Assembly (NCBI GenBank): GCA_029262415.1
Contig: JAJCZL010000067.1
Coordinates: 124,001-188,000 of the forward strand
Direction of reading: 5' to 3'
Length of the DNA: 64,000 nt
Origin: Deltaproteobacteria bacterium
Lineage (GTDB): Bacteria; Desulfobacterota; Binatia; UBA1149; JAJCZL01
Numbering within the stretch: the first letter of the stretch is position 1; the number at the start of each line of letters is the position of its first letter. A program made the translations under genes and the position numbers. Under the pieces are notes generated by a model, which worked only from the letters and a program-made list of their open reading frames with translations, was not told the DNA's origin and ran no database searches. Positions 8,509 to 16,998 of the stretch are shown here, piece by piece.

Positions 8509-9795
8509 ATGGCCGGTTACAAACCCACCCCACGCAAGCGGGCCGGAAACGCTCCGCGCGCCGACAAGGCTCAGAGCGGGCCTTCGGTCCTAGCAGACTT
8601 CCCACGCCTCGTCCTTGAACACTTACCCGCGGGCGGACCGAGATCCTCTACGATGACCGGCGAAGACCTGGCACCTCTCGGTTACGCAACTGAGATCGCA
8701 GTCAAAAATGCGGCGCTCGCGTCGTTTTGGCGGAAGAAGCGGTTGCCCGCGCGCCCTGATGCGGTGCTCGCGTCACCGCGTCCGCGTGGCTATCGCACCA
8801 CCACCAAACGGCGGGTTGAGCTCGTCGGCACGGCGGCGCACCTGTTTCTCGGGGAACGCAGCGCCCACCGTAACACGCCTGTTTTCATAGACTCGACCCT
8901 CGAGCCGGCCGAGCACAGCGAACTCTATCGCTTTTTACAGACCAAGCTTTCCGACCCGGTGTTCCGCGGCGTGGCCGAGCACCTGAGCTGGCTGGTCATT
9001 CGCGGCTCTTACGCCGAACGCGCCGTCATCTTCAACGTCGATACGCTGAACGGACCCTTGGTGCGCAAGCTCAAAATCCTTGGGCGACATCTAACGGAAT
9101 ATGTACCGCCGGTGGTCGCGGCCTTCGTCTACCTTGACGAGAGCGGTTCCGATTACTACCTGGAAGCGCGTCGCCCCGCTCAAGCCGTCGATTTCAAGAA
9201 ACTGTTTGGACCCGAATCCTTGCGCGTCACCTACGGCGACCTTCGACTCCGATTCCACCCGACTTCGTTTTGCCAGGTTAACGAATCGATCGTCGCACAG
9301 ATGCTGCAACTCGCCGGTGAGATGTTGGAACCCCGCGGCAACGATCGCCTGATCGATCTCTACTGCGGTTACGGAATGTTCTCACACGCTTTCGCCGCTC
9401 GCGTCCGCGAAGTTGTCGGCCTTGACGCTGCAGGGCCTTCGATAGAGGCCGCGCGGGCGAACGCCCGCCGCTTGCGGCACGGGGCCTCACGCTTCATCGC
9501 AAGTCGCATCAACACCGACGCCATCGAGCGGCTAGCGGCCCCGACCCGCGACGAGATCGTCTTGCTCGATCCGCCGCGCGACGGCACTGAACTCGGAGTA
9601 ATCGCGGCGATCGCGGCACGGCGGCCGCGCCGGGTGCTGCACGCCTTCTGTAGTGTTGATGAGATCACAGCGGCCCTTGGCCAATGGGCGGCGGGCGGCT
9701 ATGTTGCCCAACGGGTAGTGCCGCTCGACATGTTTCCCGGCACACCGCATCTAGAGGTGTTCATTCAACTCGCGCCCGCGACGAGTGAACTGTGA
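8509..9795 (+). CDS. 23S rRNA/tRNA m5U methyltransferase-like protein (TrmA/RlmD superfamily)
   Basis: Class I SAM-dependent RNA methyltransferase, about 428 residues. Landmarks in order are FCQVNESI (pre-SAM loop), the SAM motif IDLYCGYGMFSHAFA, the catalytic DPPRDG, the nucleophile region HAFCSVDEI (usual SCNP) and a C-terminal DMFPGTPHLEV. The cysteines of the usual [4Fe-4S] motif and the TRAM domain are absent, so it is a short-type member; whether it acts on rRNA or tRNA is unclear. The start is ATG 8509; ATG 8653 is an alternative. The frame runs back to 7942 only by crossing the gene on the other strand. GTGA couples it to the sulfatase. Confidence 0.85.
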   Translation: MAGYKPTPRKRAGNAPRADKAQSGPSVLADFPRLVLEHLPAGGPRSSTMTGEDLAPLGYATEIAVKNAALASFWRKKRLPARPDAVLASPRPRGYRTTTKRRVELVGTAAHLFLGERSAHRNTPVFIDSTLEPAEHSELYRFLQTKLSDPVFRGVAEHLSWLVIRGSYAERAVIFNVDTLNGPLVRKLKILGRHLTEYVPPVVAAFVYLDESGSDYYLEARRPAQAVDFKKLFGPESLRVTYGDLRLRFHPTSFCQVNESIVAQMLQLAGEMLEPRGNDRLIDLYCGYGMFSHAFAARVREVVGLDAAGPSIEAARANARRLRHGASRFIASRINTDAIERLAAPTRDEIVLLDPPRDGTELGVIAAIAARRPRRVLHAFCSVDEITAALGQWAAGGYVAQRVVPLDMFPGTPHLEVFIQLAPATSEL

Positions 9796-11594
9796 CCGTA
9801 ATGTTTAAGCGTCCGGTATTGATGACGCCGATTCCGGTGTTGGTGTTCATGCTCGCCGTTCCTGCGTCGTTGCCGGCGGCAGAAACAGTTCCAACTCCCG
9901 TCGCGCGCCCCAACATCGTCTTCATAGTCGGCGATGATGTCGGCTTCAGCGATCTCGGTTCCTATGGCGGCGAAATCGCGACGCCGAATATCGATGCACT
10001 AGCACAACAGGGCGTCCGCTTTGCCAACTACCACACCACGGCGTCGTGCTCGCCAACAAGGTCGATGCTGATGACCGGCGTCGACAACCACCGCAACGGT
10101 CTCGGTAACATGACCGAGACGATGCCGTTCGAGCATATGGGCAAGCCGGGTTACCACGGAGTGCTGAACGACCGTGTGGTGACGGTTGCACAGATGCTGC
10201 GCGATAACGGCTATCACACCTACCACATCGGCAAGTGGCATCTCGGCAGCGCTCCCGAAAAGCGCCCCTACAACCGCGGCTTCGAACGCACGATCGCGCT
10301 CGGCGACACCGGCGCCGACAACTGGGAACAGCGCACTTATCTACCCGTGTATGACAAGGCCCATTGGTACGCCGACGGCGAAGAACACCGACTGCCCGAC
10401 GACTTTTACTCGTCGCGCTACTTCGTCGACAAGGCAATCGAGTTTATCGACGCGAACCGCAGCGACCGCCGGCCCTTCTTCAGTTACATCGCCTTCCAGG
10501 CGGTGCATATCCCGGTGCAGGCGCCGAAAGAGTTCGTCGAGAAGTACTACAGCCGATACGACGCAGGCTGGGACCCGATCCGCCGCGGCCGACGTGAGCG
10601 CGCCGCCGAACTCGGTTTGATTGCACCAGACACACGACTGGTGACGATGGACACCACTCGCGACTGGCAGCGCCTGACCGCCGAAGAGCGTCTCTACCAG
10701 GCGCGACTGATGGCGGTCTACGCCGGCATGCTCGAGGCTATGGACTTCCACGTCGGCCGCCTCATCAAACACCTCAAAGACATCGGCGAATACGATAACA
10801 CCGTGTTCGTGTTTCTATCCGACAACGGTCCCGAACCCTCCGACCCGTTGTCAGTAGTGCCGATGCGCGCGTGGATCAATTTGAACTTCTCCACGGCGCT
10901 TGAGGATCTCGGCGGCCCCGGTTCCTATGCGGCGATCGGTCCGAGCTGGGCGAGCGCCGCGGCTTCGCCCGGTGCGTTTTACAAGTTCTTCGCAGGCGAA
11001 GGCGGTGTCCGCGTACCATTGGTTGTATCGTGGCCGGCCGCGCTACGGCGCGGGGAGATCGAACACAGCCTCGCCCACGTCAAGGACATCATGCCGACTC
11101 TGCTCGAGTTGAGCGCAACACCGGATCACCGCGGCATCTACGCCGGCAAAACCGTTGAACCGATTACCGGCAGCAGTTTACTGCCGGTACTTTCCGGCCG
11201 CGCGGCCTACACCCACCCGCCCGAGAAACCGATTGGGTACGAGCTTGCGGGGAACGCCGCGCTGTACAAAGGCGACTACAAGTTGGTTCGCAACCTGCCA
11301 CCTCGCGGCGACGGCCGCTGGCACCTATACAACATCTCCACTGACCCCGGTGAGGCTGAAGATCTGCGCGAGGCCATGCTGGCGCGCTACGAGGATTTAC
11401 TGGCTGACTACGAGGCCTATCGAAGCGAAAACGGCGTGCTCGAAATGCCCGACCACTACGACTACGTCGAGCAGGTTAGCCGCTACAGCACCCGCGTCAT
11501 CGCTAAGCGGCTGCTACCTTGGATAGCCGCTACGCTGGCTCTGATGACGCTGCTGGTTTGGGCGGTTCGCCGGACGCGCGCCACTCGCCGCTAG
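9792..11594 (+). CDS. type I sulfatase (arylsulfatase family), membrane-anchored
   Basis: About 600 residues. An N-terminal signal segment (residues 8-30) puts the enzyme in the periplasm, and a C-terminal hydrophobic helix followed by RRTRATRR would anchor it. The sulfatase signature CSPTRSMLMTG places the formylglycine Cys at residue 86, with metal Asp pairs at 48-49 (GDDVGFSD) and in SDNGPE, and HIGKWHLG conserved. Cys-type sulfatases need a formylglycine-generating enzyme, which is not in this window. The GTG start overlaps the methyltransferase stop (GTGA). The substrate (aryl, sugar or steroid sulfate) cannot be inferred. Confidence 0.93.
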   Translation: MTVMFKRPVLMTPIPVLVFMLAVPASLPAAETVPTPVARPNIVFIVGDDVGFSDLGSYGGEIATPNIDALAQQGVRFANYHTTASCSPTRSMLMTGVDNHRNGLGNMTETMPFEHMGKPGYHGVLNDRVVTVAQMLRDNGYHTYHIGKWHLGSAPEKRPYNRGFERTIALGDTGADNWEQRTYLPVYDKAHWYADGEEHRLPDDFYSSRYFVDKAIEFIDANRSDRRPFFSYIAFQAVHIPVQAPKEFVEKYYSRYDAGWDPIRRGRRERAAELGLIAPDTRLVTMDTTRDWQRLTAEERLYQARLMAVYAGMLEAMDFHVGRLIKHLKDIGEYDNTVFVFLSDNGPEPSDPLSVVPMRAWINLNFSTALEDLGGPGSYAAIGPSWASAAASPGAFYKFFAGEGGVRVPLVVSWPAALRRGEIEHSLAHVKDIMPTLLELSATPDHRGIYAGKTVEPITGSSLLPVLSGRAAYTHPPEKPIGYELAGNAALYKGDYKLVRNLPPRGDGRWHLYNISTDPGEAEDLREAMLARYEDLLADYEAYRSENGVLEMPDHYDYVEQVSRYSTRVIAKRLLPWIAATLALMTLLVWAVRRTRATRR

Positions 11595-11636
11595 CAGACC
11601 TGGGTCCAATGATCTCCATTCTCTTGTCCAGATTCG

Positions 11637-12890
11637 TCAAAGCAGCCCGAAAACAAGAAAGCCGAGTGCAAGCACTGCGCCCGTGACCGGAACCCATACC
11701 GGCAACTCACGTATGCTGTCGTCGGGTGCAGGTTCGCCGCGCAGTTTGATCGCGACCAACGCGAGGTCGACCAAAACAAAGACACTCAGCGCGAGCATCG
11801 AGGTTACGCGCGCTAGGGCGGCCAGAGGAAACCAGAGCGCGAGCGCAACGATGACAACCAGCGACACTGCGGTTGCGACGACCGGAGTCCGGGTTCGCTC
11901 GGGAACATAAGCGAGCGCGGCCGGTAAGCTGCCACGCTCGGCAAGCCCGAAAATCACCCGGGCACTCATGATGAGTTGCACGAGAACGCCGTTCATCATC
12001 GCCGCCAAGCTGACCGCCGAGATCGCCCTGGTGCCGCTACCCACGGTGTATTCCAAGACCGTCGCAAGCGGTGCGGGTGAGGCGGCCAGCGCCTGAATCG
12101 GCACCGCGGAAACAGCCAGCCACACGAACGAAAGATACAGAACGGTCGCTATGGTGACTGCCCAGGCGATCGCGCGCGGCATGGTCTGCTGTGGCTCTTT
12201 GACCTCTTCGGCCAGGTTGACCATGTCTTCGAAACCGAGAAAGGCGTAGACCGCAAGCAGCGATCCGGTCGCGACGCCCACTGCATCGATCGTCGGAGCA
12301 CCGGCAGTTGTGGCCCCGCCCGCGCCGCGCGCAGCGGCCTCGAACGCGACCTTCGCAGCGGTGCCCGCATCGAGGACTCCGGCAAGCGAAGCCGCGCAAG
12401 CGAGACCGACCCCGAGGAGTCCGGCGACCTCGAGTGCGGTCAGGGCAACCGCGATACCGACGGCGTGGGCCACTCCGCTGATCGCCACGAACCCCAGAGC
12501 GGTGCACAGCGCCAGCACGACCGCTGCATCGGGTAGCTCGACGAACGCACGCGCGTACCCGACAAACGCATCGCATAGCGTCGCCGCCGAGACGCAGCCC
12601 GCGGTAGCGACCAAGAGTCCGACCGTGGTCGCGAGCATTGGGCTAGCGAAACCGCGACTTACAAACTCTGCCTCGCCGGCGGCAACCGGATAGCGCGCCG
12701 ACAGCTCACCGAAACTGAGCGCGGAAAACGCCACCGCCGTGGCCGCACCGAGGAAACTGAGCGGTGAGAACGCACCGGCGACGGCTGCAACCTCGCCAAG
12801 CAGCGCGTACACACCGGCCCCCACGATGGTTCCGACGCCGTACCAGACCAGCCTGCCCTGCGAAATTCCACGGTGCAGCTTGGTTTCCAC
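11637..12890 (-). CDS. APC-superfamily amino acid permease
   Basis: Inner-membrane transporter of about 417 residues with 12 predicted hydrophobic segments. The first unwound helix motif (VGTIVGAGVYALLGE) and the consensus loop FEDMVNLAEEVKEPQQTMPRAI are typical of APC-family amino acid transporters. The start is a GTG. It is divergent from the MerR gene, and the 170 bp between them hold the promoter described separately. The substrate is unknown. It ends convergently 42 bp from the sulfatase gene. Confidence 0.9.
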   Translation of the reverse strand: METKLHRGISQGRLVWYGVGTIVGAGVYALLGEVAAVAGAFSPLSFLGAATAVAFSALSFGELSARYPVAAGEAEFVSRGFASPMLATTVGLLVATAGCVSAATLCDAFVGYARAFVELPDAAVVLALCTALGFVAISGVAHAVGIAVALTALEVAGLLGVGLACAASLAGVLDAGTAAKVAFEAAARGAGGATTAGAPTIDAVGVATGSLLAVYAFLGFEDMVNLAEEVKEPQQTMPRAIAWAVTIATVLYLSFVWLAVSAVPIQALAASPAPLATVLEYTVGSGTRAISAVSLAAMMNGVLVQLIMSARVIFGLAERGSLPAALAYVPERTRTPVVATAVSLVVIVALALWFPLAALARVTSMLALSVFVLVDLALVAIKLRGEPAPDDSIRELPVWVPVTGAVLALGFLVFGLL

Positions 12891-12954
12891 GTCAGTGTCC
12901 TAACTCGAGCCCATGCCTCTGATACCCCCTTATAGGGGGGGCATGAGAAAGTCC

Positions 12955-12984
12955 TTGACAGTCGGCACAGCAGTTTTGTATAAA
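12955..12984 (+). promoter_or_regulatory. sigma70-type promoter of the MerR/diiron cluster
   Basis: A perfect -35 TTGACA (12955-12960), an 18-bp spacer and TATAAA (12979-12984) lie about 75 bp upstream of the MerR gene. The spacer is slightly long, as in promoters remodelled by MerR proteins (usually 19-20 bp). Just upstream is a G/C-run dyad, CCCCC-TTATA-GGGGG (12925-12939); downstream is an inverted repeat AAGTAGA-N11-TCTACTT (12999-13023). Either could be an operator. Confidence 0.65.
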
Positions 12985-12998
12985 CAATGCGTAGCGAC

Positions 12999-13023
12999 AA
13001 GTAGATAGTCGAACTTTCTACTT
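12999..13023. promoter_or_regulatory. inverted repeat, possible MerR operator
   Basis: AAGTAGA and TCTACTT form a perfect 7-bp inverted repeat with an 11-bp centre, just downstream of the expected transcription start of the promoter at 12955. Its position in the leader fits an autoregulatory operator for the following MerR gene, but no binding data can be read from sequence. Confidence 0.4.
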
Positions 13024-13059
13024 ACTAGTGCTGTGTAACGGCGGTTCCCCCGAATCCTC

Positions 13060-13818
13060 ATGAGCGAATCCATCGACAAACGGAATCTTTTGAAGATCTC
13101 CGACCTGGCCCGAGACACTGGAGTATCGACCGCCACCATCAAGTTCTACATACGCGAGGGCTTGCTGCCCAAGCCGACACTCAAGACCGGGCGCAACATG
13201 GCCTACTACGGCCGCGGCTTTGTCGAGCGCATCCGCGTCATAAAAGAGCTGCAGCAAAAGCGCTTCCTACCGCTCGACGTAATCCGTGCCATCCTCGACC
13301 GTGACTCTTCGGTAATCAGCGAGCGCGAGATCGACACCCTGCTGAGCGTGGAAGGGACGTTTTACGAGGCCATCCACTTCGCCCCCGGCCGCGAACCAAT
13401 GACGCGCAAAGAAGCGATCGAGAAGTACAACCTCGATCTCAAAGAACTTCAGTTCTCGATCGACCAGGGCATGCTGACGCCGGTAGTCCGCAGCGGGGTT
13501 GAAACCTTCGAAGGCGACGACCTGGCGATGCTCGAGGTGTTCTGCAAGCTGAAAGAGGCCGGCTTCAGCTCTGAGCTCATCCCGATTGAAACCACTATGC
13601 CGATCTACCTCGAGGCGATGGATAAGCTCGCCCAGGCCGAACTCAAGATCTTTACACGCGCTGTAACGGGAAAAGTGGACGACGGCGAGGTCGCGCAGAT
13701 GGCCCTTGAGGGCGTCAAATTGATCGAGGACTTTATCGTGCTGCTACGGCGCAAACGGATGCTCAAGGCCATTCAAGAGCTACGGCGCAACAATGAATCG
13801 ACAGGAACTGGCGAATAA
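13060..13818 (+). CDS. MerR-family transcriptional regulator
   Basis: About 252 residues. The N-terminal winged HTH has the MerR signature LKISDLARDTGVSTATIKFYIREGLL (residues about 11-36), a Tyr-rich wing (RNMAYYG) and a helical connection (VIKELQQKRFLPLDVIRAIL). The longer C-terminal half (about 150 residues) repeats HTH-like features (TRKEAIEKYNLDLKELQFSIDQGML) and ends in a basic coiled helix. There is no cysteine cluster, so it is not a typical metal sensor. It lies 18 bp upstream of the diiron gene and is almost certainly its regulator. Similar MerR proteins are common next to acyl-CoA and lipid genes in this type of genome. Confidence 0.88.
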   Translation: MSESIDKRNLLKISDLARDTGVSTATIKFYIREGLLPKPTLKTGRNMAYYGRGFVERIRVIKELQQKRFLPLDVIRAILDRDSSVISEREIDTLLSVEGTFYEAIHFAPGREPMTRKEAIEKYNLDLKELQFSIDQGMLTPVVRSGVETFEGDDLAMLEVFCKLKEAGFSSELIPIETTMPIYLEAMDKLAQAELKIFTRAVTGKVDDGEVAQMALEGVKLIEDFIVLLRRKRMLKAIQELRRNNESTGTGE

Positions 13819-13836
13819 CACTCTGGAGAAGAAACT

Positions 13837-14898
13837 ATGGCATCCGATCTTGTTGCAAAATCATTCGAGAGCATTGAAACGACCTACAACGCGGCGTTTC
13901 TTGCCGACTACGAACACCTGCGCGGCGATCTCGCGCGCCTCTATCAGCTTGCGAAGAACAACCAGTGGGACGGCAACAACTACCCCACAATCGATTGGTC
14001 GACCAAAGTCGATCCTGAAAAGCGCTTCTTCCCCGAAGAGCGCGCAGCGATCTACGGAACCAAGCACTGGAATAAGATGACGCAAAAAGAGCGCGACCGC
14101 TTCGGGCACGAGTACATGGCCTGGACGCTGTCGCAGTTCCTGCACGGCGAGCAGGGCGCGTTGCTTGCGACCTGTCAGATCGTCGATGCGGTCCCGAACA
14201 TCGACGCCAAGCTCTACGGCGCGACCCAGGTCGTTGACGAGGCGCGTCATGTCGAGGTGTATGACCGCTACCTACACCAAAACCTTGAGATCGTTTACCC
14301 GGTCAATCCTGAGTTGAAGAGCCTGCTCGACCAAATCCTCACCGATTCGCGTTGGGACATGAAGTACCTCGGGATGCAGAGTCTCGTCGAAGGTCTTGCG
14401 CTCGCCGCATTCCAGATGATACGCGATACGTGCGAGGAGCCGCTCATCCGCGAGATCACCAGAATGGTGATGAAGGACGAAACGCGGCACGTGGCCTTCG
14501 GGGTACTGAGCTTGCAGGACTACTATACCCAGTTAAGCGAGTCCGAGGTCAAAGAACGGGTCGAGTTCATCTACGAGGCTTCGCGTTTAATGCGCGACCG
14601 TCTGCTCGGCCGCGACGTTTACGAGAAGCTCGGCATGGACGTTGATGCCTGTGTCGAGTTGGAGTTACACAACGAGCTGCAACTTCAGTTCCGCCAAATC
14701 TTGTTCGCCAAGATTGTCCCTAATGTAAAGAAGCTCGGGCTATTGACGCCCGACCTACGCAAAGGTTTCGAAGACCTGGGAGTGCTCGAATACGAACACC
14801 TCCCGTCCTCTGAAGAGGAGCTCTACGCACCTGGCGGCGGTCTGGAAGATTTTGCACCGGGCGGAAATGGCGAAGAGGCCGTCCAGCTCGCTAGCTGA
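13837..14898 (+). CDS. ferritin-like diiron oxygenase/oxidase family protein
   Basis: About 353 residues, largely helical. A full set of carboxylate-bridged diiron ligands is visible: E105 (HGEQ), E135xxH138 (DEARH), E185 (VEGLA) and E215xxH218 (DETRH). This is the ExxH pattern of ferritin-like oxygenases (ribonucleotide reductase R2, AurF, acyl-ACP desaturase and others). The last 30 residues are acidic and Gly-rich, probably disordered. It has a GGAGAAG ribosome site and lies between a MerR regulator and a small HTH-like protein. No electron-transfer partner is adjacent. The substrate is unknown; the exact subfamily should be set by structure search. Confidence 0.82.
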   Translation: MASDLVAKSFESIETTYNAAFLADYEHLRGDLARLYQLAKNNQWDGNNYPTIDWSTKVDPEKRFFPEERAAIYGTKHWNKMTQKERDRFGHEYMAWTLSQFLHGEQGALLATCQIVDAVPNIDAKLYGATQVVDEARHVEVYDRYLHQNLEIVYPVNPELKSLLDQILTDSRWDMKYLGMQSLVEGLALAAFQMIRDTCEEPLIREITRMVMKDETRHVAFGVLSLQDYYTQLSESEVKERVEFIYEASRLMRDRLLGRDVYEKLGMDVDACVELELHNELQLQFRQILFAKIVPNVKKLGLLTPDLRKGFEDLGVLEYEHLPSSEEELYAPGGGLEDFAPGGNGEEAVQLAS

Positions 14899-14963
14899 CA
14901 GCAGCTTAGCGGAGAGGCCAAGTTCCGATGTTTGTATTTGATTTAAGGAAGGGAGTGCAACCA

Positions 14964-15449
14964 ATGAGCGAATCTCAAACCCCATCGCAAGAGAAGAGGA
15001 AGTCTAAGACCGTTTGTGTCGAAGACCCCGCGTTGACAATGGTCGAGCCCGACACTGTCACACCTTCGCAGTTCTTCGATAAAGGCTTGGCTGATTGCAG
15101 TCTCGTTCCTGAGAAGCGACTCATGCTCGCGGTGCTCGAAGACGCGATCGCGTCTTTCCAGCGCAACACGATCCAGACGAAAAAGAAGCTGACCGAGAGT
15201 GGTGAAGAGTTCGATGTCGAGTTGTGGCTCGAGTCCGACGACATGAGCTGGCCGTTCTCCTTCGCGTCGATCTGCCAGGCTTTAAACATGGAGCCCGAAT
15301 ACCTGCGCAAAGGCCTATCCTCGTGGAAAGACCGGGCGGCGACACAGACGAGCGCCGGCCAGATCTACCGCTTCCCCTTCCGTCGCGTAAACGGAAGGCG
15401 CCATTCGATAAACGCCAAGCGCGAACGGCGACGCGTTCGCGCTTCATAA
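14964..15449 (+). CDS. small HTH-like protein of unknown function (paralogue of 60492-60920)
   Basis: About 161 residues. I chose ATG 14964, which has an AAGGAAGGGAG ribosome site; an ATG at 14928 would add 12 residues. The central 110 residues match the product of 60492-60920: EPDTVTPSQFF / EPDTLLPAQFF, KRLMLAVLEDAI / RKLMLAVLQDAV, and the helix-turn-helix-like WPFSFASICQALNMEPEYLR / WPFSYENICDVLGLNHEYIR. This copy has an extra acidic loop and a strongly basic tail (RRVNGRR...KRERRRVRAS) suited to nucleic-acid contact. It is likely in the operon of the MerR and diiron genes. The function is not known to me. Confidence 0.75.
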   Translation: MSESQTPSQEKRKSKTVCVEDPALTMVEPDTVTPSQFFDKGLADCSLVPEKRLMLAVLEDAIASFQRNTIQTKKKLTESGEEFDVELWLESDDMSWPFSFASICQALNMEPEYLRKGLSSWKDRAATQTSAGQIYRFPFRRVNGRRHSINAKRERRRVRAS

Positions 15450-15482
15450 GTAAGGTACGTAGTACTTTTTACGACTCCGACG

Positions 15483-15530
15483 GGGTCAGGTGCTTTTTCA
15501 GGATGAAAATGCACCTGACCCTATTTTTTT
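15483..15530 (+). terminator. strong Rho-independent terminator / REP-like hairpin
   Basis: A perfect 11-bp stem GGGTCAGGTGC (15483-15493) / GCACCTGACCC (15511-15521) with a 17-nt loop is followed by TATTTTTTT. It ends the MerR-diiron-HTH operon. The stem resembles the hairpin at 25380-25421 (GGCCAGGCA / TGCCTGGCC), so both may belong to a dispersed repeat family. Confidence 0.8.
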
Positions 15531-15825
15531 ACCGCTCCCTCTAGGTCGCCCGCTTTGGTTAATTGCTGAGGTTTCGCGCGGCCACGGTCACCGCGCTGGC
15601 TGCACATTGTTCCGCCGCGGCCATATAGCGCCTGTGCCCCGCCACCTCCCGGTGCCCCTTTTGGGGGGCACCGAGCCCTTCGTCCCGCTATTAGACAGTG
15701 CGGAAAATTGCACCTAGATTTATCCTGTAACAATTTTGTACAGACAAGGCTTGGCAGCGCCACTTCCAAAACTACGGTGGACATCGGGCCGTGCTGCCGG
15801 TTGTACAGAACCGAACACCAACTAT
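15531..15825. other. intergenic region with a second hairpin
   Basis: About 295 bp without a gene. It contains a 9-bp perfect stem CGGTGCCCC (15650-15658) / GGGGCACCG (15665-15673) with loop TTTTGG but no T run, and a weak promoter-like TTGCAC at 15708 before the dockerin-like gene. I see no RNA gene. Confidence 0.4.
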
Positions 15826-16977
15826 ATGGCTAGGATTCAACAGCCCCACACACCGAAGCGCACGGCGAGAATCGCCGCCGTTGTCCTCACTGTTCTTATC
15901 TCGGCCTCTTCACCAATAACCGCGGACGCGCAGGCGCCTATCGACCTGACCCAGCTCGGTACCACCGTTGCGAGAATCGCTGCCCCGGGAGGAGGCGGAA
16001 ACAAAAACATCGAGATCATCCGCGACGGCGACAAACCACCGGTGGGATCGATATCATCGGCGCGCAGCTACGATACCTACCTCGGCAGTGCGGTAAACCG
16101 CGTCGATGATTGGATCGGATACGTATTCATCCAGGACTACACGTTCACCGGTGTGGTATTCCAAGAGGGCCGTGAATTCGCCGATGGCGGCTGGTTTTCG
16201 AGTTTGACTGTCCAGGTTCGGGTTAACGGGGTGTGGACAACAGTCTCCGGGTTCGCCTCCTCGCCGCCTTACCCGAACGCTGCAGACGGCCAGAGTTTCG
16301 AGAGCTACAACCTGACGTTTACCGCGCTGACCGGTGACGGGATCCGCATCTACGGCGACCCGGGTGGGACGAGCAACTTCATCTCGGTCGGCGAACTCGA
16401 GGTTTTCGGCACCCCGCCGGGTCCCGCCGTCCCTGTGGAATGCGGCGACGCCAATGGCGACGGCACGATCACTGCACCGGACGGCCTCCGCATCTTGAAG
16501 AATGCGGTAGACCCGGCCGCGTTTTGCCCCCCAAACCGCTGCGACATCGACGGAATCGGCGGCGTGACGGCGACCGACGCTTTCTTGGCTCTTGAGGCGT
16601 CGGTAGGCCTACCGGTTTCGATGCAGTGCCCTAACGTAACCGGCGTTGTCTTCGCCGTCGACAGCGGCGAGAGCCTCGGTGCGCTCCAACTGGAAGTCGA
16701 CTTCAGTTCGATGCCGGGCGACTTGGTCGGCAACGGCGCCAATGTCAGCTGTCAGTCGCTCGTGAACACCGCGACGGTGGTATTTAACCGGTCGGGTAAG
16801 ACATTGCGGATGAGTTTCGCATCGACGTCGGGCTTCACCGGCCCACTCCAGATCGCCTACTGCGATCTGACGCAACCGACGTTGGTAACAGCCCCCGCTT
16901 TCTCGATCACTGTTGTCGACGCAGTCAGCATCACCGGGTTTGCGGCTGCACCTTTCGTAAGCGCAAATCTATTCTAA
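15826..16977 (+). CDS. secreted protein with dockerin-like repeats and a cohesin-like C-terminus
   Basis: About 383 residues. A signal peptide (residues about 12-36, ending ITADAQA) exports it. Residues 60-195 are a beta-rich domain with aromatic strands and a Gly/Asp-rich end (GDGIRIYGDPGG...ISVGELEVFG), resembling F5/8-type or discoidin-like modules. Residues 206-262 hold two Ca2+-binding dockerin-type loops (CGDANGDGTITAPDGLRIL and CDIDGIGGVTATDAFLALE) with paired cysteines. Residues 268-383 resemble a cohesin-like beta sandwich (VVFAVDSGESLGALQLEVDF). The start is ATG 15826; a longer frame from 15736 would bury the signal peptide. Its role is probably cell-surface, but no partner is known. 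Confidence 0.75.
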   Translation: MARIQQPHTPKRTARIAAVVLTVLISASSPITADAQAPIDLTQLGTTVARIAAPGGGGNKNIEIIRDGDKPPVGSISSARSYDTYLGSAVNRVDDWIGYVFIQDYTFTGVVFQEGREFADGGWFSSLTVQVRVNGVWTTVSGFASSPPYPNAADGQSFESYNLTFTALTGDGIRIYGDPGGTSNFISVGELEVFGTPPGPAVPVECGDANGDGTITAPDGLRILKNAVDPAAFCPPNRCDIDGIGGVTATDAFLALEASVGLPVSMQCPNVTGVVFAVDSGESLGALQLEVDFSSMPGDLVGNGANVSCQSLVNTATVVFNRSGKTLRMSFASTSGFTGPLQIAYCDLTQPTLVTAPAFSITVVDAVSITGFAAAPFVSANLF

Positions 16978-16998
16978 GGCAGAGCCCCGCATCAGGCC

